A DNA stretch of 64,000 bases. Origin: Psychrobacter sp. GP33 (lineage in GTDB: Bacteria > Pseudomonadota > Gammaproteobacteria > Pseudomonadales > Moraxellaceae). The notes beneath the pieces are model-generated. The model did not search any database, was not told the DNA's origin, and was given only the letters and a program-made list of their open reading frames with translations. This document shows, one piece after another, positions 35,678-45,818 of the stretch. A program made the translations under genes and the position numbers. The stretch spans positions 248,001 to 312,000 of the forward strand of contig NZ_JACGYX010000002.1 of the NCBI RefSeq assembly GCF_014119005.1, read 5' to 3'. Positions within the stretch are counted from its first letter, which is position 1. Each line of letters begins with the position of its first letter.

Positions 35678-36082
35678 GGATATAATCCTATAAAAAGAGT
35701 AATGAAGTCGCGGATCTAAATAGTAGGCTTGCGACCAGCCCACTAATGCCTAAAGATAACTTTGATACTTCATTATCAACCATAACGTTTATCGTTAATA
35801 ATGAAACTATGAGCTATCCACTACACATAATCATCAATGATGACGGTAATATTATTACCATCACAGACAGTCATACGCAGGGTAATCCACACTTCGAATA
35901 ATACCGACCAGCTTATACAAGCATTTAGTCAATACAGGCGCGCATTATACGTGCTTTTGTAGTAATAATAAAGGCTTACAGCAAACGCATCCTGCCAAAT
36001 CTCATTCATTGAGGGTTAGCTAGGATGCGTCTGGTTATAGATAATATATAAAGATTTCGCTTAATGGGTACAAGCAGCGGTG
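35678..36082 (-). other. prs-rplY spacer with candidate rplY promoter and long leader
   Basis: 405 bases. On the minus strand a TATAAT (35944-35949) preceded by a TTTATT-like -35 would start a leader of about 260 bases before rplY. No hairpin-T-tract is evident between prs and this promoter. Confidence 0.4.
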
Positions 36083-37027
36083 TTATTCAAACATTGCGCT
36101 GATAGATTCTTCATTATTAATACGGCGTAAGCTTTCAGCCAGCATTGGCGCGATAGAAACTTGACGAATTTTAGAACAAGCTTTAGCAGCAGCAGATAAT
36201 GGGATAGTATCGGTAACCACCACTTCATCTAATGATGATTCACTGATATTTTTCAGTGCATTACCAGACAATACTGGGTGAGTAATGTAGGCAAGGACAC
36301 GGCGCGCGCCGTTGTCTTTCAAGGCTTGGGCGGCTTTACATAGCGTACCAGCCGTATCAACCATATCATCGACAATCACGCAATCGCGGTCACGAACATC
36401 ACCAATGATATGCATCACTTGCGATTCGTTGGCACGGGCGCGGCGCTTATCAATAATGGCTAGGTCGGCATCACCTAATAGTTTTGCCATAGCACGCGCA
36501 CGTACTACACCGCCAACGTCAGGTGAAACCACCATGATGTTGTCATAATCTTGTTTTTGTAAGTCATTTAATAACACAGGCGTGCCATAAATATTATCAA
36601 CAGGAATGTCAAAGAAACCTTGAATTTGATCTGAGTGCAAGTCAACAGTCATTACGCGGTCAATGCTCACAATGTTAAGCATATCAGCAACGACTTTCGC
36701 AGAGATAGGCACACGCGCCGAACGTGGACGACGGTCTTGACGGGCATAACCAAAATAGGGCATTACAGCAGTGATACGACCGGCACTTGAGCGACGCAAT
36801 GCGTCCGCCATCATCATGATCTCCATCAAGTTATCATTGGTCGGCGCACAAGTTGGCTGCATGATAAAGACGTCTTTACCGCGGACATGTTCTTTGATTT
36901 CAACAGCAATTTCGCCATCAGAAAAACGCGTGATGTCAGCTTTACCAAGAGGAATGTGAAGGTGGTCGGCTACGGTTTTCGCTAATTCAGGGTGGGCAGT
37001 ACCGGTAAAAATCGCCAAATAAGGCAT
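36083..37027 (-). CDS. prs: ribose-phosphate pyrophosphokinase
   Basis: Makes PRPP from ribose 5-phosphate and ATP for nucleotide, His and Trp synthesis. Motifs: [80 protein letters not shown] and the PRPP loop [20 protein letters not shown]. 314 residues. Downstream of two tRNA-Gln genes and ispE on the same strand, the classical gammaproteobacterial order. Confidence 0.98.
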   Translation of the reverse strand: MPYLAIFTGTAHPELAKTVADHLHIPLGKADITRFSDGEIAVEIKEHVRGKDVFIMQPTCAPTNDNLMEIMMMADALRRSSAGRITAVMPYFGYARQDRRPRSARVPISAKVVADMLNIVSIDRVMTVDLHSDQIQGFFDIPVDNIYGTPVLLNDLQKQDYDNIMVVSPDVGGVVRARAMAKLLGDADLAIIDKRRARANESQVMHIIGDVRDRDCVIVDDMVDTAGTLCKAAQALKDNGARRVLAYITHPVLSGNALKNISESSLDEVVVTDTIPLSAAAKACSKIRQVSIAPMLAESLRRINNEESISAMFE

Positions 37028-37118
37028 GACTGAAGTCCTATTGATTAACTCAAGCAGCGACCGCTAAGCAGTGTACACTGCTCAAATTAAGAAAATGTGA
37101 TGGATGAATCGTAGAAAA

Positions 37119-37194
37119 TGGCAGGGGTAGCTGGACTCGAACCAACGGATGTCAGGATCAAAACCTGATGCCTTACCAACTTGGCTATACCCCT
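37119..37194 (-). tRNA. tRNA-Gln (anticodon TTG), copy 1
   Basis: 76 bases on the minus strand. Acceptor AGGGGTA/TACCCCT, discriminator G, encoded CCA; anticodon loop TTTTGAT gives TTG. Upstream of prs. Confidence 0.96.
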
Positions 37195-37410
37195 GTAATG
37201 TTCAGGCTAAACATACGCTGTTGGCTAATAAATAACATTAGCATAACGTTGCTGCCTTTTTGATTTGCTTACTACACAGATAGACTGTCTAATAACCAAC
37301 TTTCCTTAACGGTGTTCGTTGCGAACTATACCGAAATTGGAAGGGTGTTGTCAATTGCTATCCTATAGTTCATATTAAATGAGCTATCAGAATCATGCGA
37401 ACTGAAAATA

Positions 37411-37486
37411 TGGTAGGGGTAGCTGGACTCGAACCAACGGATGTCAGGATCAAAACCTGATGCCTTACCAACTTGGCTATACCCCT
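37411..37486 (-). tRNA. tRNA-Gln (anticodon TTG), copy 2
   Basis: Identical to copy 1 over the 72 bases before the discriminator, but the discriminator is A instead of G (end reads ACCA instead of GCCA). CCA is encoded. It lies 216 bases upstream of copy 1. Confidence 0.95.
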
Positions 37487-37648
37487 ATTGAGGCGACCTA
37501 TTATAAATAAATATTCAGACTTTGCAAGTCATTTGAGCCTTTTATTCAAAACTAAGTTATTCAGTGTGGGTTGTATCGCTACTATTGCAGTGGATAGAAG
37601 TTTTTTATTAAGTTTTTGAACCGTAAATTGATTCTGTACGAGGTTCCT

Positions 37649-38227
37649 CTAGACGAGAGGATTCACCACTCTACCACTCATAAACACAGCGGGTTCTGTC
37701 AAACAAGCTGTATTCTCTGGGTCATCGATAACAGTGTCACCTTTTCGTAAATAGTAGTTACCTATACGTTCTTTAATTTTACCACTCGTAATAACTTCCT
37801 CACCGAGTTTAACTTTGGTTCCATTTAGAGAGATAGCGTTTTCATTCTCAAAAAGAATAGCTCTATCTGGATAAAAAATAGGACTAAGGTACGTATTATT
37901 ATTTTGAACAAAGTATAAGCAGTTATTTTTGATAACGTATTTGCCTTTCAAAACAAAATTGATCTCGCGCATTGAAAGAGTAGTTGCATAAGTAAACAGT
38001 TCAGCATGTGAGCTGGCTTTAGCATCCTGATGAGAAGTAGCAATTTTTTGAGAGTCATCTTTTGCTTCTGTTTCTAGTTGCTGTAGCAAAGCGATATTAT
38101 CAGATGATCCATTAGAATTAGATTCATCATGAGATTTGGATAGTGGTATACACCCAGTTAAATTTAATGACAGGCAAACAAAAACTGTGGATATTATTAG
38201 ACTCTTATTTAGATATGAGTAGCTCAT
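37649..38227 (-). CDS. putative lipoprotein of unknown function next to tRNA-Gln
   Basis: 192 residues with signal peptide and lipobox LTGC (Cys26). The following ~50 residues are Ser/Asn/Glu/Gln-rich (linker); the C-terminal part (from about 80) looks beta-rich with an OB/SH3-like feel: REINFVLKGKYVIKNNCLYF, YPDRAILFENENAISLNGTK and EEVITSGKIKERIGNYYL, with a second Cys near the end (ENTACLTEP). It is somewhat AT-rich (21 G/C in 37801-37860) and interrupts the usual ispE-tRNA-prs order. Family not recognised. Confidence 0.72.
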   Translation of the reverse strand: MSYSYLNKSLIISTVFVCLSLNLTGCIPLSKSHDESNSNGSSDNIALLQQLETEAKDDSQKIATSHQDAKASSHAELFTYATTLSMREINFVLKGKYVIKNNCLYFVQNNNTYLSPIFYPDRAILFENENAISLNGTKVKLGEEVITSGKIKERIGNYYLRKGDTVIDDPENTACLTEPAVFMSGRVVNPLV

Positions 38228-38357
38228 ATTAATAGCAACTTATTTTAGAGTTTATAAGATATTCTCGTTTTTAAAACAAACGACCTACTAGTTTGCTTCG
38301 TAAGCAAATATATGTCGAGTTAGTAATATTTTAATCTAATATAATTTATAGCCCATA

Positions 38358-39338
38358 TCATAAACTTCCCACTACATACGCCTTACAAGGTGCATCTTCA
38401 ATCCACTTTGCTAAAAGTACCTTATCACTAGCAACACTTGTATCCAGCGGTAAGAATACCGTACTACCAGAGCCGGTCATACGAGCTGTGCCACATGATA
38501 TTTTTTCTAAACCCTGTAAGTATCGTAAGGCTGTATCGACAGCTGGTGCGAGGCTCGTTACCACAGGCGTAAAGACATTTCGATAAGGCGTATTTAAATA
38601 TTGCATGTAATCATTGGACTGGTTTTTAATGGTTTCAATCAATAAGAGGGCAATATCTCGTCGTAAATTTGGGTGCGCGAACAGTTCAGCGGTGTTGACA
38701 TGGGCGGCAGGCGTTAATATTAAATATTGCTGGGCAGGCAAATCAATGGTAGTCAATTGTTCACCAATACCCATCGCAATGGCATCTTGCCCAAAGATAA
38801 ATATCGGTACGTCCGCACCAATTTCGGTACCGATTTTTATCAACTCATCACGATTAAAATTAAATTGCCACATCTCATTGAGCGTCATTAATGTTGTGGC
38901 AGCGTTGGATGAACCACCGCCCAAGCCTGCGCCCATTGGTAAATGTTTATCTAACCTAATTTTTATTTGAGGAAGTTGCTTGGGCAGCTTATTTGATGCT
39001 ATCGCCGCTGCCAATAATGCGTGTGCGGCTTTGAAAATCAAATTGTCTTCTAAATGGCTGGTTATTCTATCGGCACCATGTAATAAGAGTAACTGGCGAC
39101 AAAGACAATCAACATCTGCTATTTTATCTATAACTGTTGCTTTATCTGATACCAAAAAATGCAGATAGTCGCCCCAATTAAGCAAACGAAACACGGTTTG
39201 CAGATCATGATAACCATCCGAACGCTTACCAGTAATATGCAAAAACAGATTAATTTTTGCCGGAGATAGGCGCGTAATAGTACATTGTTTATTGTTTTGG
39301 ACGCTTGGTGCTAGGAAGATGCTTTTAGCCATAGTCAT
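38358..39338 (-). CDS. ispE: 4-diphosphocytidyl-2-C-methyl-D-erythritol kinase
   Basis: GHMP kinase of the MEP isoprenoid pathway. Motifs: LSPAKINLFLHITGKRSDGY, LQTVFRLLNWGDYL, the ATP loop LPMGAGLGGGSSNAATTL and ADVPIFIFGQDAIAMG; C-terminal MTGSGSTVFLPL. 326 residues, about 40 more than E. coli IspE, from an N-terminal extension of about 20 residues and an insertion near residues 65-90 (ADVDCLCRQLLLLHGADRI). Two Met starts (39338 and 39332) are possible. lolB is immediately upstream (83 bases), as in most gammaproteobacteria. Confidence 0.96.
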   Translation of the reverse strand: MTMAKSIFLAPSVQNNKQCTITRLSPAKINLFLHITGKRSDGYHDLQTVFRLLNWGDYLHFLVSDKATVIDKIADVDCLCRQLLLLHGADRITSHLEDNLIFKAAHALLAAAIASNKLPKQLPQIKIRLDKHLPMGAGLGGGSSNAATTLMTLNEMWQFNFNRDELIKIGTEIGADVPIFIFGQDAIAMGIGEQLTTIDLPAQQYLILTPAAHVNTAELFAHPNLRRDIALLLIETIKNQSNDYMQYLNTPYRNVFTPVVTSLAPAVDTALRYLQGLEKISCGTARMTGSGSTVFLPLDTSVASDKVLLAKWIEDAPCKAYVVGSL

Positions 39339-39421
39339 ATATCTTTATTAGCCATCCGTTTTTTAGTTTTAACTTTTAGCTGTTAATGATTATTAAGCAG
39401 TCATTAATAACCATATATCGC

Positions 39422-40051
39422 TTAGCGACCTTGATGGTTAAGAGTCATCACTACTTTTTGACCCGTGGGCTGGGTGGCGCTGATTTTATTTGGCAACTTA
39501 TCATTGCCCTTATAAGTAAAGCTTGCGGTCCAATTGCCATTTGCAGAGCTTACCAAACGATTTTGGTTATCAACCTGTGGCGATCTATCGGATGGCGCAG
39601 CACGTCCAGAAATCCAGTAAGGCATTTGAGAAATTGGCGCTTGCCAGCCCGTGGCTTTTTGCAGCAAAGTTTCTGGGTTATTGGCAGTTAAGGTGCCAGT
39701 TTTTTCGCTAACCAATGTTGCCGTTTTACCGTCATATTCGATATTGGTTTTGCCAATTCCCAATGCACCGATTAATTCAATGGCAAAGCGCTCGTTTTCT
39801 TGAGCCCAAGCGTAAAATGCGCTGCCGCCTTGGGCTTCACCATTTGCTGGCGCCGAAACACCAATTTTACCTGTGATATTAAAGTTATCGAGTTTTTGCG
39901 TTTGAATGGTTGGGATTGGTTGTGTGGTATTGGCTTTAGGTAGTGACTGGCAGCCAGTCGTCAGTGCCAGAATAGCAGTGACTGCGCCAAAGATGGCAAG
40001 TTTTGTGGATTTATTTGTAGGTTTAAAGGGGGCTGCTTGGGTAGCAAACAT
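39422..40051 (-). CDS. lolB: outer-membrane lipoprotein receptor LolB
   Basis: Accepts lipoproteins from LolA and inserts them in the outer membrane. Signal peptide with lipobox TTGC (Cys34), then a polar linker and the LolB barrel: LDNFNITGKIGVSAPANGEA, GSAFYAWAQENERFAIELIG, NPETLLQKATGWQAPISQMP YWISG split around the hydrophobic pocket, and a C-terminal KISATQPTGQKVVMTLNHQ. 209 residues. Ends upstream of ispE; identity is supported by the hemA-lolB-ispE-prs gene order. Confidence 0.93.
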   Translation of the reverse strand: MFATQAAPFKPTNKSTKLAIFGAVTAILALTTGCQSLPKANTTQPIPTIQTQKLDNFNITGKIGVSAPANGEAQGGSAFYAWAQENERFAIELIGALGIGKTNIEYDGKTATLVSEKTGTLTANNPETLLQKATGWQAPISQMPYWISGRAAPSDRSPQVDNQNRLVSSANGNWTASFTYKGNDKLPNKISATQPTGQKVVMTLNHQGR

Positions 40052-40261
40052 AACATTTCCTCAAAGTATATCAATTAAAAAAATCAATTAGAAAAATGAT
40101 TGCAAAAAATGCAACCGAAACTTGCAAACGCTTAAGCTTAACGGTTTTTTGTTACTCAGTTATGGCATGTTGTTCTTTTTTTATTGATAGATAGCTTAAA
40201 GGCTGATGACAAGCGAGCAATGACGACTAAATAGCTCAGCGGATATTTAAATGAGTTATGG

Positions 40262-42214
40262 TTAATACAGCTGAATACGATCTGTCACATTGTCTTGCCC
40301 GAAGGAAAACCGCTGTTGCAAATCCGCGAGTAGGGCATTTACTTTATCGGTGTTACCCAAACCTTGATAAGCGCGCAATAGTAACACCCCCGAGCGCAGG
40401 CTCGGTAATACGTCGTAGGGCGTTTGCAAGTATTCAATGACTTGAGCATAGTTAGCCTTAGCTAGGGCATTAGTCGCAAGGATATTAAGCGCTTGCAAGT
40501 GCAATTCGTTGTCATAACGCGGATTATCATAGCGTATCTGAATAATGGCAGAAGCCAGCGCTAGCCCTTGTTCTGATTGATTGTCATTAGATAGTAACAG
40601 TTGCGCGTAGCTCAGCTGATAGGACAACTCTTTTGGGTCAAGCGCTTGCAAGTGATTGAGCAAAGTGCGCTTAACGTCATAATCTTTGACATCATCGAGC
40701 AGTTGCGAGCGGGCGAAAAGTATCAATTCGCTGTTTGGATAAGTTCGGCTGGCACGGGTGAGCAAGCGTAGCGCCGCATTGGATTCATTTTGCTGTAATA
40801 ATACGTCCGCTTGCAGCACATAGCTTTCAGGCGCAAACACTTCAAATTGTTGGCGCAATGTCTCAAGCGTTGCTAGAGCGGCATTAACGTTATTGTTAAG
40901 CAGCTCAAAAGCCACCACTTTTTTACGGGCAGCCAAGACTAAGTCTTCTTGCATCACGCCATTAAGATAGTATTTTGCCTGCTCAAAACGTTGTTGGCGT
41001 TCGGCACTAACGCCTAAATAGTAGTAAGCTTGGTCAAGATAAGCGGGGCTTTTTGCCAAGATATTTAGCAGTTGATCGGCACTGCGATATTGCTCAATAT
41101 CTAAGCTAACCAGCGCAGCTAATAACGTGATTTCCTCATCTTCGGGGAAACGGTTGTGGGCTTCGAGTAACAACTGCCATGCCTCATTACTTTGTTTTAG
41201 GTCCAATAAATATCTGATTTCGTACAGATATAAATTTTTGCTACTCGGATTGCGTAAGCGTGCTTGGCCAATATAGTTCAGCACCGTGGCTGACTGTTCT
41301 ATTTTGCGTAAAATATCGGCTTTTAAGGTTATAAAAGGCACATAATCGGGCTGACTTAATAAAGCACGCTCAATATGTACCAGTGCCGTTTGAGGCTCAT
41401 TAAACTGATACAGTAAGCCCGCTTTTAAAACGGACAAAGAGGCATTTTGCTGGCTATCAATAGGCTGCAACGCAGCTAGTAGCTCACGCTGATCACTACT
41501 GTCTGTTGGATAAATACCAATCAAAATCTCACTTAAATCAGCGCGTGGATCATAACGCAAAATACGACTGAGGGTTTCGCCTGCTAGCGTATAATCATGT
41601 GCCTTTAATGCCAAATGTGCCACATAAAACCAACCAGGAACATGGTCTGGGTTTTGATTTTGCCAGGTTTGGGCAAAACGTAGCGAGCTGTTGATATCCT
41701 CATTGCGTAACGAAAGTCCAAGCGCGCGCTCAAATACAGCGGTTGCCTCATCTTTTAACGACTGCTGCTTATAAATGGCGACCGCACGCTGTGGCTCGCC
41801 GCGCGCAGCAGCAAACTCCGCATCCATTAGCGCATATAGGCTGGGTTCATTCAGCGAAGTTTGTAATACTGATGTCGCGCCTAAAGGCTTCGTACTACTT
41901 ACCGATTTTGTGGTTGTGGTCTCATTGATACGTGTGCTTGACTTTTGAGTTGCCGCATTCACACCGCTACTTTGCACTTCATCTGCTTGTTGTTTTTTAG
42001 TGGCTGAGCCAAACAATGTATTAGGAATCAAAGCATCGAGCAATGGACTTAGAATATGCGCTTGCGCTGGGGCGTTCAGCAACAATAAGGCGAGCAATAA
42101 CAACATAGGTCTATTAGCAGTACGGTTTACCACTGGCGTATTTGGCTTAATTCTAGAAATAGAAACAGCGGTAGACAAAGTAGTAGGACGAGACAGAAAC
42201 CCAAAAAAAGTCAT
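40262..42214 (-). CDS. secreted tetratricopeptide-repeat protein
   Basis: About 650 residues from the ATG at 42214. The start is uncertain because no good ribosome site exists; an in-frame upstream extension to 42325 is less likely. A hydrophobic segment MLLLLALLLLNAPAQA-H near residue 35 looks like a signal peptide, so the mature chain is probably periplasmic or outer-membrane-associated. The rest is a solenoid of TPR-like helices (for example PQRAVAIYKQQSLKDEATAV, HVPGWFYVAHLALKAHDYTL, EQAKYYLNGVMQEDLVLAAR). A TPR protein between hemA and lolB is common in Pseudomonas and the Moraxellaceae. Function unknown, perhaps a scaffold for envelope assembly. Confidence 0.85.
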   Translation of the reverse strand: MTFFGFLSRPTTLSTAVSISRIKPNTPVVNRTANRPMLLLLALLLLNAPAQAHILSPLLDALIPNTLFGSATKKQQADEVQSSGVNAATQKSSTRINETTTTKSVSSTKPLGATSVLQTSLNEPSLYALMDAEFAAARGEPQRAVAIYKQQSLKDEATAVFERALGLSLRNEDINSSLRFAQTWQNQNPDHVPGWFYVAHLALKAHDYTLAGETLSRILRYDPRADLSEILIGIYPTDSSDQRELLAALQPIDSQQNASLSVLKAGLLYQFNEPQTALVHIERALLSQPDYVPFITLKADILRKIEQSATVLNYIGQARLRNPSSKNLYLYEIRYLLDLKQSNEAWQLLLEAHNRFPEDEEITLLAALVSLDIEQYRSADQLLNILAKSPAYLDQAYYYLGVSAERQQRFEQAKYYLNGVMQEDLVLAARKKVVAFELLNNNVNAALATLETLRQQFEVFAPESYVLQADVLLQQNESNAALRLLTRASRTYPNSELILFARSQLLDDVKDYDVKRTLLNHLQALDPKELSYQLSYAQLLLSNDNQSEQGLALASAIIQIRYDNPRYDNELHLQALNILATNALAKANYAQVIEYLQTPYDVLPSLRSGVLLLRAYQGLGNTDKVNALLADLQQRFSFGQDNVTDRIQLY

Positions 42215-42814
42215 ATGTCGTATTGTGCATCCATAAAAAGACGAAAAGCTGCTAAAGTAGCTAACCTGTCGCGATAAGAAACGGTAAAAAAGCAATCGTA
42301 GAAGATTAATGAACAGAAATATCATATCAAGAAAATAGCGGCTTACTCCGATTAATTGACGAGAATCAGATCAAAACCCTATAACAAAGTCATTATTATA
42401 AGTTTATTCCAAAGCCAGTATAGTCGCGAATAATCAGGATTAACAATATAGCTCGTGTTACATCATAGCAGTGCTGACCAACAATCGTTAATAGTATTCC
42501 TTGATTTATAATGCCTTTGCCCAAATGAAGACAATTAGCCTGTTCTATGGCGGTGAGTGTTAAATAAAACCTCTAACAATGGTATAATAGTCGGTTTTAT
42601 CAAGACAGTATTCACTTTGCAATATGATTTTCAAATAATAACTAGGCGCTAAGCACACATGGTAAATGGTGCTACAGTACCTTCAATACTAATGATTCAC
42701 TCTTTTTTATTCTTTTTTTATAATTATTTTCAGCAATCTTTAACAGTATCTTTTAATGTAGCATGACAACTTACTTAGCAAGTAAATGAGCATTATGTTT
42801 ATGGTCTATCGATA
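42215..42814. other. divergent intergenic region between the TPR gene and hemA
   Basis: 600 bases. A hemA promoter candidate sits at 42580-42588, leaving a leader of about 220 bases before hemA. No riboswitch or ORF recognised. Confidence 0.45.
42580..42588 (+). promoter_or_regulatory. extended -10 promoter candidate for hemA
   Basis: TGG followed by a perfect TATAAT. The -35 position has only a weak match, consistent with an extended -10 promoter. Confidence 0.5.
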
Positions 42815-44185
42815 ATGAGATTAGTGGTCATTGGCGTCAATCACAAAACTGCACCAGTCGCTTTGCGTGAGCGCTTGGCATTTGTCGGTGGCGATATTAA
42901 TATTGCGCTTGGGCAGCTCAAAGACTTTACTGATGGTAGCGTCATTGTCTCAACCTGTAATCGCACTGAGATCTATGCGCTGATGCCAGCAGAGCCTACA
43001 CTATTAGTTAACGCCAGTCATCACGTCAGTCGTGAACAAGGCGTGAGTACTATAAGCCATTCAGCAGCAAGCAATTCAGTGGCAAATAATGATCATATTA
43101 ACCATATCAAAACATGGCTTGCTGATTTTAAAAAGTTGCCATTGGCTGAAATTGATCCCTATCTTTATGTGCACCGTGATACCCATGCTATTACCCATTG
43201 GCTCAGGGTTGCAGCCGGGCTTGACTCCATGATATTGGGGGAGCCGCAGATACTTGGGCAAATCAAGCAGGCGGTACAACTTGCGCACACTGAGCATACA
43301 ATCAATGGTCAGCTAGGCTGGATTATTGATCAAGTCTTTGCTGCTTCAAAGCGCGTACGTAATGAGACCAGTGTTGGCTCGCATGCGGTCTCCCTTGGCT
43401 TTGCTGCCGCCAAATTGGTAACGCAAATTTTTGATAATTTGCCGAGCCGTACCTTATTGGTAGTAGCAGCAGGGGAGATGAATCGCCTCGTTGCCACTCA
43501 TATTGCCGGACTTGGGGTCGGACGGATTATTATTTGTAATCGCAGTCCGGAACGTGCTGAGATTTTAGCCGTCGGGTTACGGCAACCAAATCGCCGCGTA
43601 GAGGTTTGTTCGCTACAAGATTTACCCAACGTATTGGCAGAAGCAGATATTATCAGCAGCTGTAGCGGCAGCATGGATATATTGATTGATAAAATTATGA
43701 CCGCGCAGGCGTTAAAACAGCGTCGCTATCAGCCGATGCTGATGATTGATTTGGCGGTACCGCGCGATATCGACCCAACGATTAGCCGAATGGATGATGT
43801 TTATCTATATTCTGTCGATGATTTGCAGCATGTTATTGCTGGCAACCTTGAGCAGCGCCGCCAAGCCGCTGTTGATGCAGAGTTGTTGGTCAGTCAGCTG
43901 GTGGTTGAGATGGAAAGGCGTTTTCAAGTCCGTCAAGTAGGTAGAGACATTCAGCAATATCGCAGCCGTACCCATGCACAAGTAGAGCAATTATTAACCG
44001 CCTCATTAACTCAGCTTGAGCAAGGGGAGGTAAGTGCTGAAGAGGTAATAACTGAACTGTCACGGCGTCTTAGCCAGACTATAAATCATGCGCCATCGAA
44101 GCTTATGCGCAAAGCCGCTCGAGAGGGCGACAGCGATTTGCTAAATTTTGTGGTGTCAGGGCTACAGGATGCCTATCGTCGCTAA
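42815..44185 (+). CDS. hemA: glutamyl-tRNA reductase
   Basis: NADPH-dependent reduction of Glu-tRNA to glutamate-1-semialdehyde, the first step of C5 tetrapyrrole synthesis. Motifs: MRLVVIGVNHKTAPVALRER, catalytic Cys48 in VSTCNRTEIYAL, GLDSMILGEPQILGQIKQA, VLVVAAGEMNRL-like NADPH loop (LLVVAAGEMNRLVATHIA) and DLAVPRDIDPTISRMDDVYL. 456 residues, with a Ser/His/Asn insertion at about 70-90. The C-terminal dimerisation domain is complete. It is divergent from lolB and its TPR neighbour; prfA, which often follows, is absent. Confidence 0.97.
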   Translation: MRLVVIGVNHKTAPVALRERLAFVGGDINIALGQLKDFTDGSVIVSTCNRTEIYALMPAEPTLLVNASHHVSREQGVSTISHSAASNSVANNDHINHIKTWLADFKKLPLAEIDPYLYVHRDTHAITHWLRVAAGLDSMILGEPQILGQIKQAVQLAHTEHTINGQLGWIIDQVFAASKRVRNETSVGSHAVSLGFAAAKLVTQIFDNLPSRTLLVVAAGEMNRLVATHIAGLGVGRIIICNRSPERAEILAVGLRQPNRRVEVCSLQDLPNVLAEADIISSCSGSMDILIDKIMTAQALKQRRYQPMLMIDLAVPRDIDPTISRMDDVYLYSVDDLQHVIAGNLEQRRQAAVDAELLVSQLVVEMERRFQVRQVGRDIQQYRSRTHAQVEQLLTASLTQLEQGEVSAEEVITELSRRLSQTINHAPSKLMRKAAREGDSDLLNFVVSGLQDAYRR

Positions 44186-44645
44186 TTTTCATTCAGCATC
44201 AGCATGATGAACAATAGCAACTTGAGCAATAGCAACAAACCATTGTCAGCACTGAAAATCAGTGGTAATATCATCGTTATCTTACTTCAATTGGTAAATT
44301 AGGATTGAATTAATGATAGGTCAGATTAGTTAAAAATGGATATTAGCTAAAAAGGCTTCATTACTATCTGCTTACCACCGCGTAGCAATGCTAATGACGC
44401 TTTATGTAGTCTTACAGACCACATACCCTTACTAACGGCAATAGCGCGAGGTCAAAGTGCTATATCGTCAATCTAATGTTGTAACTCTAGCAACGCCTTT
44501 AGCCTTACCTAAATCTATAGTAATCCTAGCGATACACAGTCGATACTTAGTATCTTTGTGTCAGCTATTAGCGTTATCCATATCTCAATTTGTACCTGAC
44601 TATTATTCAACCGCAAACAATCTAACAACAAACAAGGAATAGCTC
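44186..44645. other. intergenic region, nothing recognised
   Basis: 460 bases between hemA and the class V aminotransferase. A 61-codon ORF here lacks a ribosome site and family likeness. No RNA structure recognised. Confidence 0.5.
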
Positions 44646-45800
44646 ATGCCTGCATTACGTCAAGATATTGATCCAGAAGGTTTATTAGAATATTCAGTCG
44701 TTTATACTGATCGTGCTTTAAACCATATGTCAAAAGCATTTCAGCAAGTGATGAACGATTTATCAACTGATCTAAAGGCCGTTTATAACGCTGATGCGGT
44801 TGCTATCGTTCCAGGTGCTGGTACTTACGGCATGGAAGCAGTGGCTGCCCAATTGGCACAAAATCAAGATTGCGTCATCATCCGTAATGGTTGGTTCAGC
44901 TATCGTTGGACGCAAATTTTAGAAAAAAACAATATCGGCAATACGACTACTGTTCTTGCTGCTGATCGTACTGAAGATACTGAAGCACCAAAACCATTTG
45001 CACCTGTTGATATCGAAACTGCCGTTGCTAAAATTAAAGAATTGAAGCCTGGTATCGTTTTCGCACCGCACGTTGAAACGTCAGCTGGTATCATTTTACC
45101 AAATGACTATATCAAAGCATTGGCTGACGCCGTTCATAGTGTTGGCGGCTTATTGGTTATCGACTGTATCGCATCTGGCTGTATCTGGCTTGATATGAAA
45201 GAGTTGGGTATTGACGTATTGATCAGTGCTCCACAAAAAGGCTGGAGCAGCACCCCTTGTGCCGGTGTCGTCATGCTTAGTGAAAAAGCGGTTGCGAAAG
45301 TAGAAAGCACCGAATCTAATAGCTTTAGCCTTGACTTAAAACAGTGGCTAACGGTTATGCGTGCTTATGAAAATGGTGGTCATGCTTATCATGCGACTAT
45401 GCCTACTGACAGCTTACGTCAATTCCGTGACACTATTAATGAAGCCAAAGAAATTGGTCTAGATAAATTATGTGACGCACAGTGGGAACTTGGCAATAAA
45501 ATCCGTGCATTGCTAGAAGGCAAAGGCATTGAAAGTGTTGCTGCTGAAGGCTTTAAAGCGCCAGGTGTTGTGGTTTCTTACACTGAGCGTGATGACATGC
45601 ATAAAGGCACGGCATTTGGTGAACTTGGTATGCAAATCGCAGCGGGCGTGCCATTAAAATGTGATGAGCCAGCTAACTTTAAAACGTTCCGTTTAGGTCT
45701 ATTTGGTTTTGATAAACTGACTGACGTTGATGGCGCAGTTAAGCGTTTTGAAGATGTGCTAAATCAAGTGCTTGCAAAAGACGAAGCGAAGTCTGCTTAA
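44646..45800 (+). CDS. class V aminotransferase (alanine-glyoxylate/serine-pyruvate type)
   Basis: PLP enzyme of 384 residues. Family marks: VAIVPGAGTYGMEAVAAQL, RNGWFSYRW, VFAPHVETSAGIILPNDYIK, LLVIDCIASGCIWLDMKELG and the PLP-Lys in ISAPQKGWSSTPCAGVVML; C-terminal FRLGLFGFDKL. It resembles alanine-glyoxylate, serine-glyoxylate and 2-aminoethylphosphonate transaminases; substrate not assignable. AAGGAATAGCTC is the ribosome site. The codon choice looks like that of a well-expressed gene. A strong terminator follows, so it is monocistronic. Confidence 0.88.
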   Translation: MPALRQDIDPEGLLEYSVVYTDRALNHMSKAFQQVMNDLSTDLKAVYNADAVAIVPGAGTYGMEAVAAQLAQNQDCVIIRNGWFSYRWTQILEKNNIGNTTTVLAADRTEDTEAPKPFAPVDIETAVAKIKELKPGIVFAPHVETSAGIILPNDYIKALADAVHSVGGLLVIDCIASGCIWLDMKELGIDVLISAPQKGWSSTPCAGVVMLSEKAVAKVESTESNSFSLDLKQWLTVMRAYENGGHAYHATMPTDSLRQFRDTINEAKEIGLDKLCDAQWELGNKIRALLEGKGIESVAAEGFKAPGVVVSYTERDDMHKGTAFGELGMQIAAGVPLKCDEPANFKTFRLGLFGFDKLTDVDGAVKRFEDVLNQVLAKDEAKSA

Positions 45801-45818
45801 TTTATCAAGCCAGCTTCT

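Noticed and set aside
37620..37680. Possible tRNA fragment (GTTCCTCTAGACGAGAGG) beside the tRNA-Gln genes
   Set aside because: No full cloverleaf or acceptor stem can be formed; it overlaps the lipoprotein gene end.
44457..44642. 61-codon ORF before the class V aminotransferase
   Set aside because: No ribosome site and no recognisable composition; likely leader sequence.
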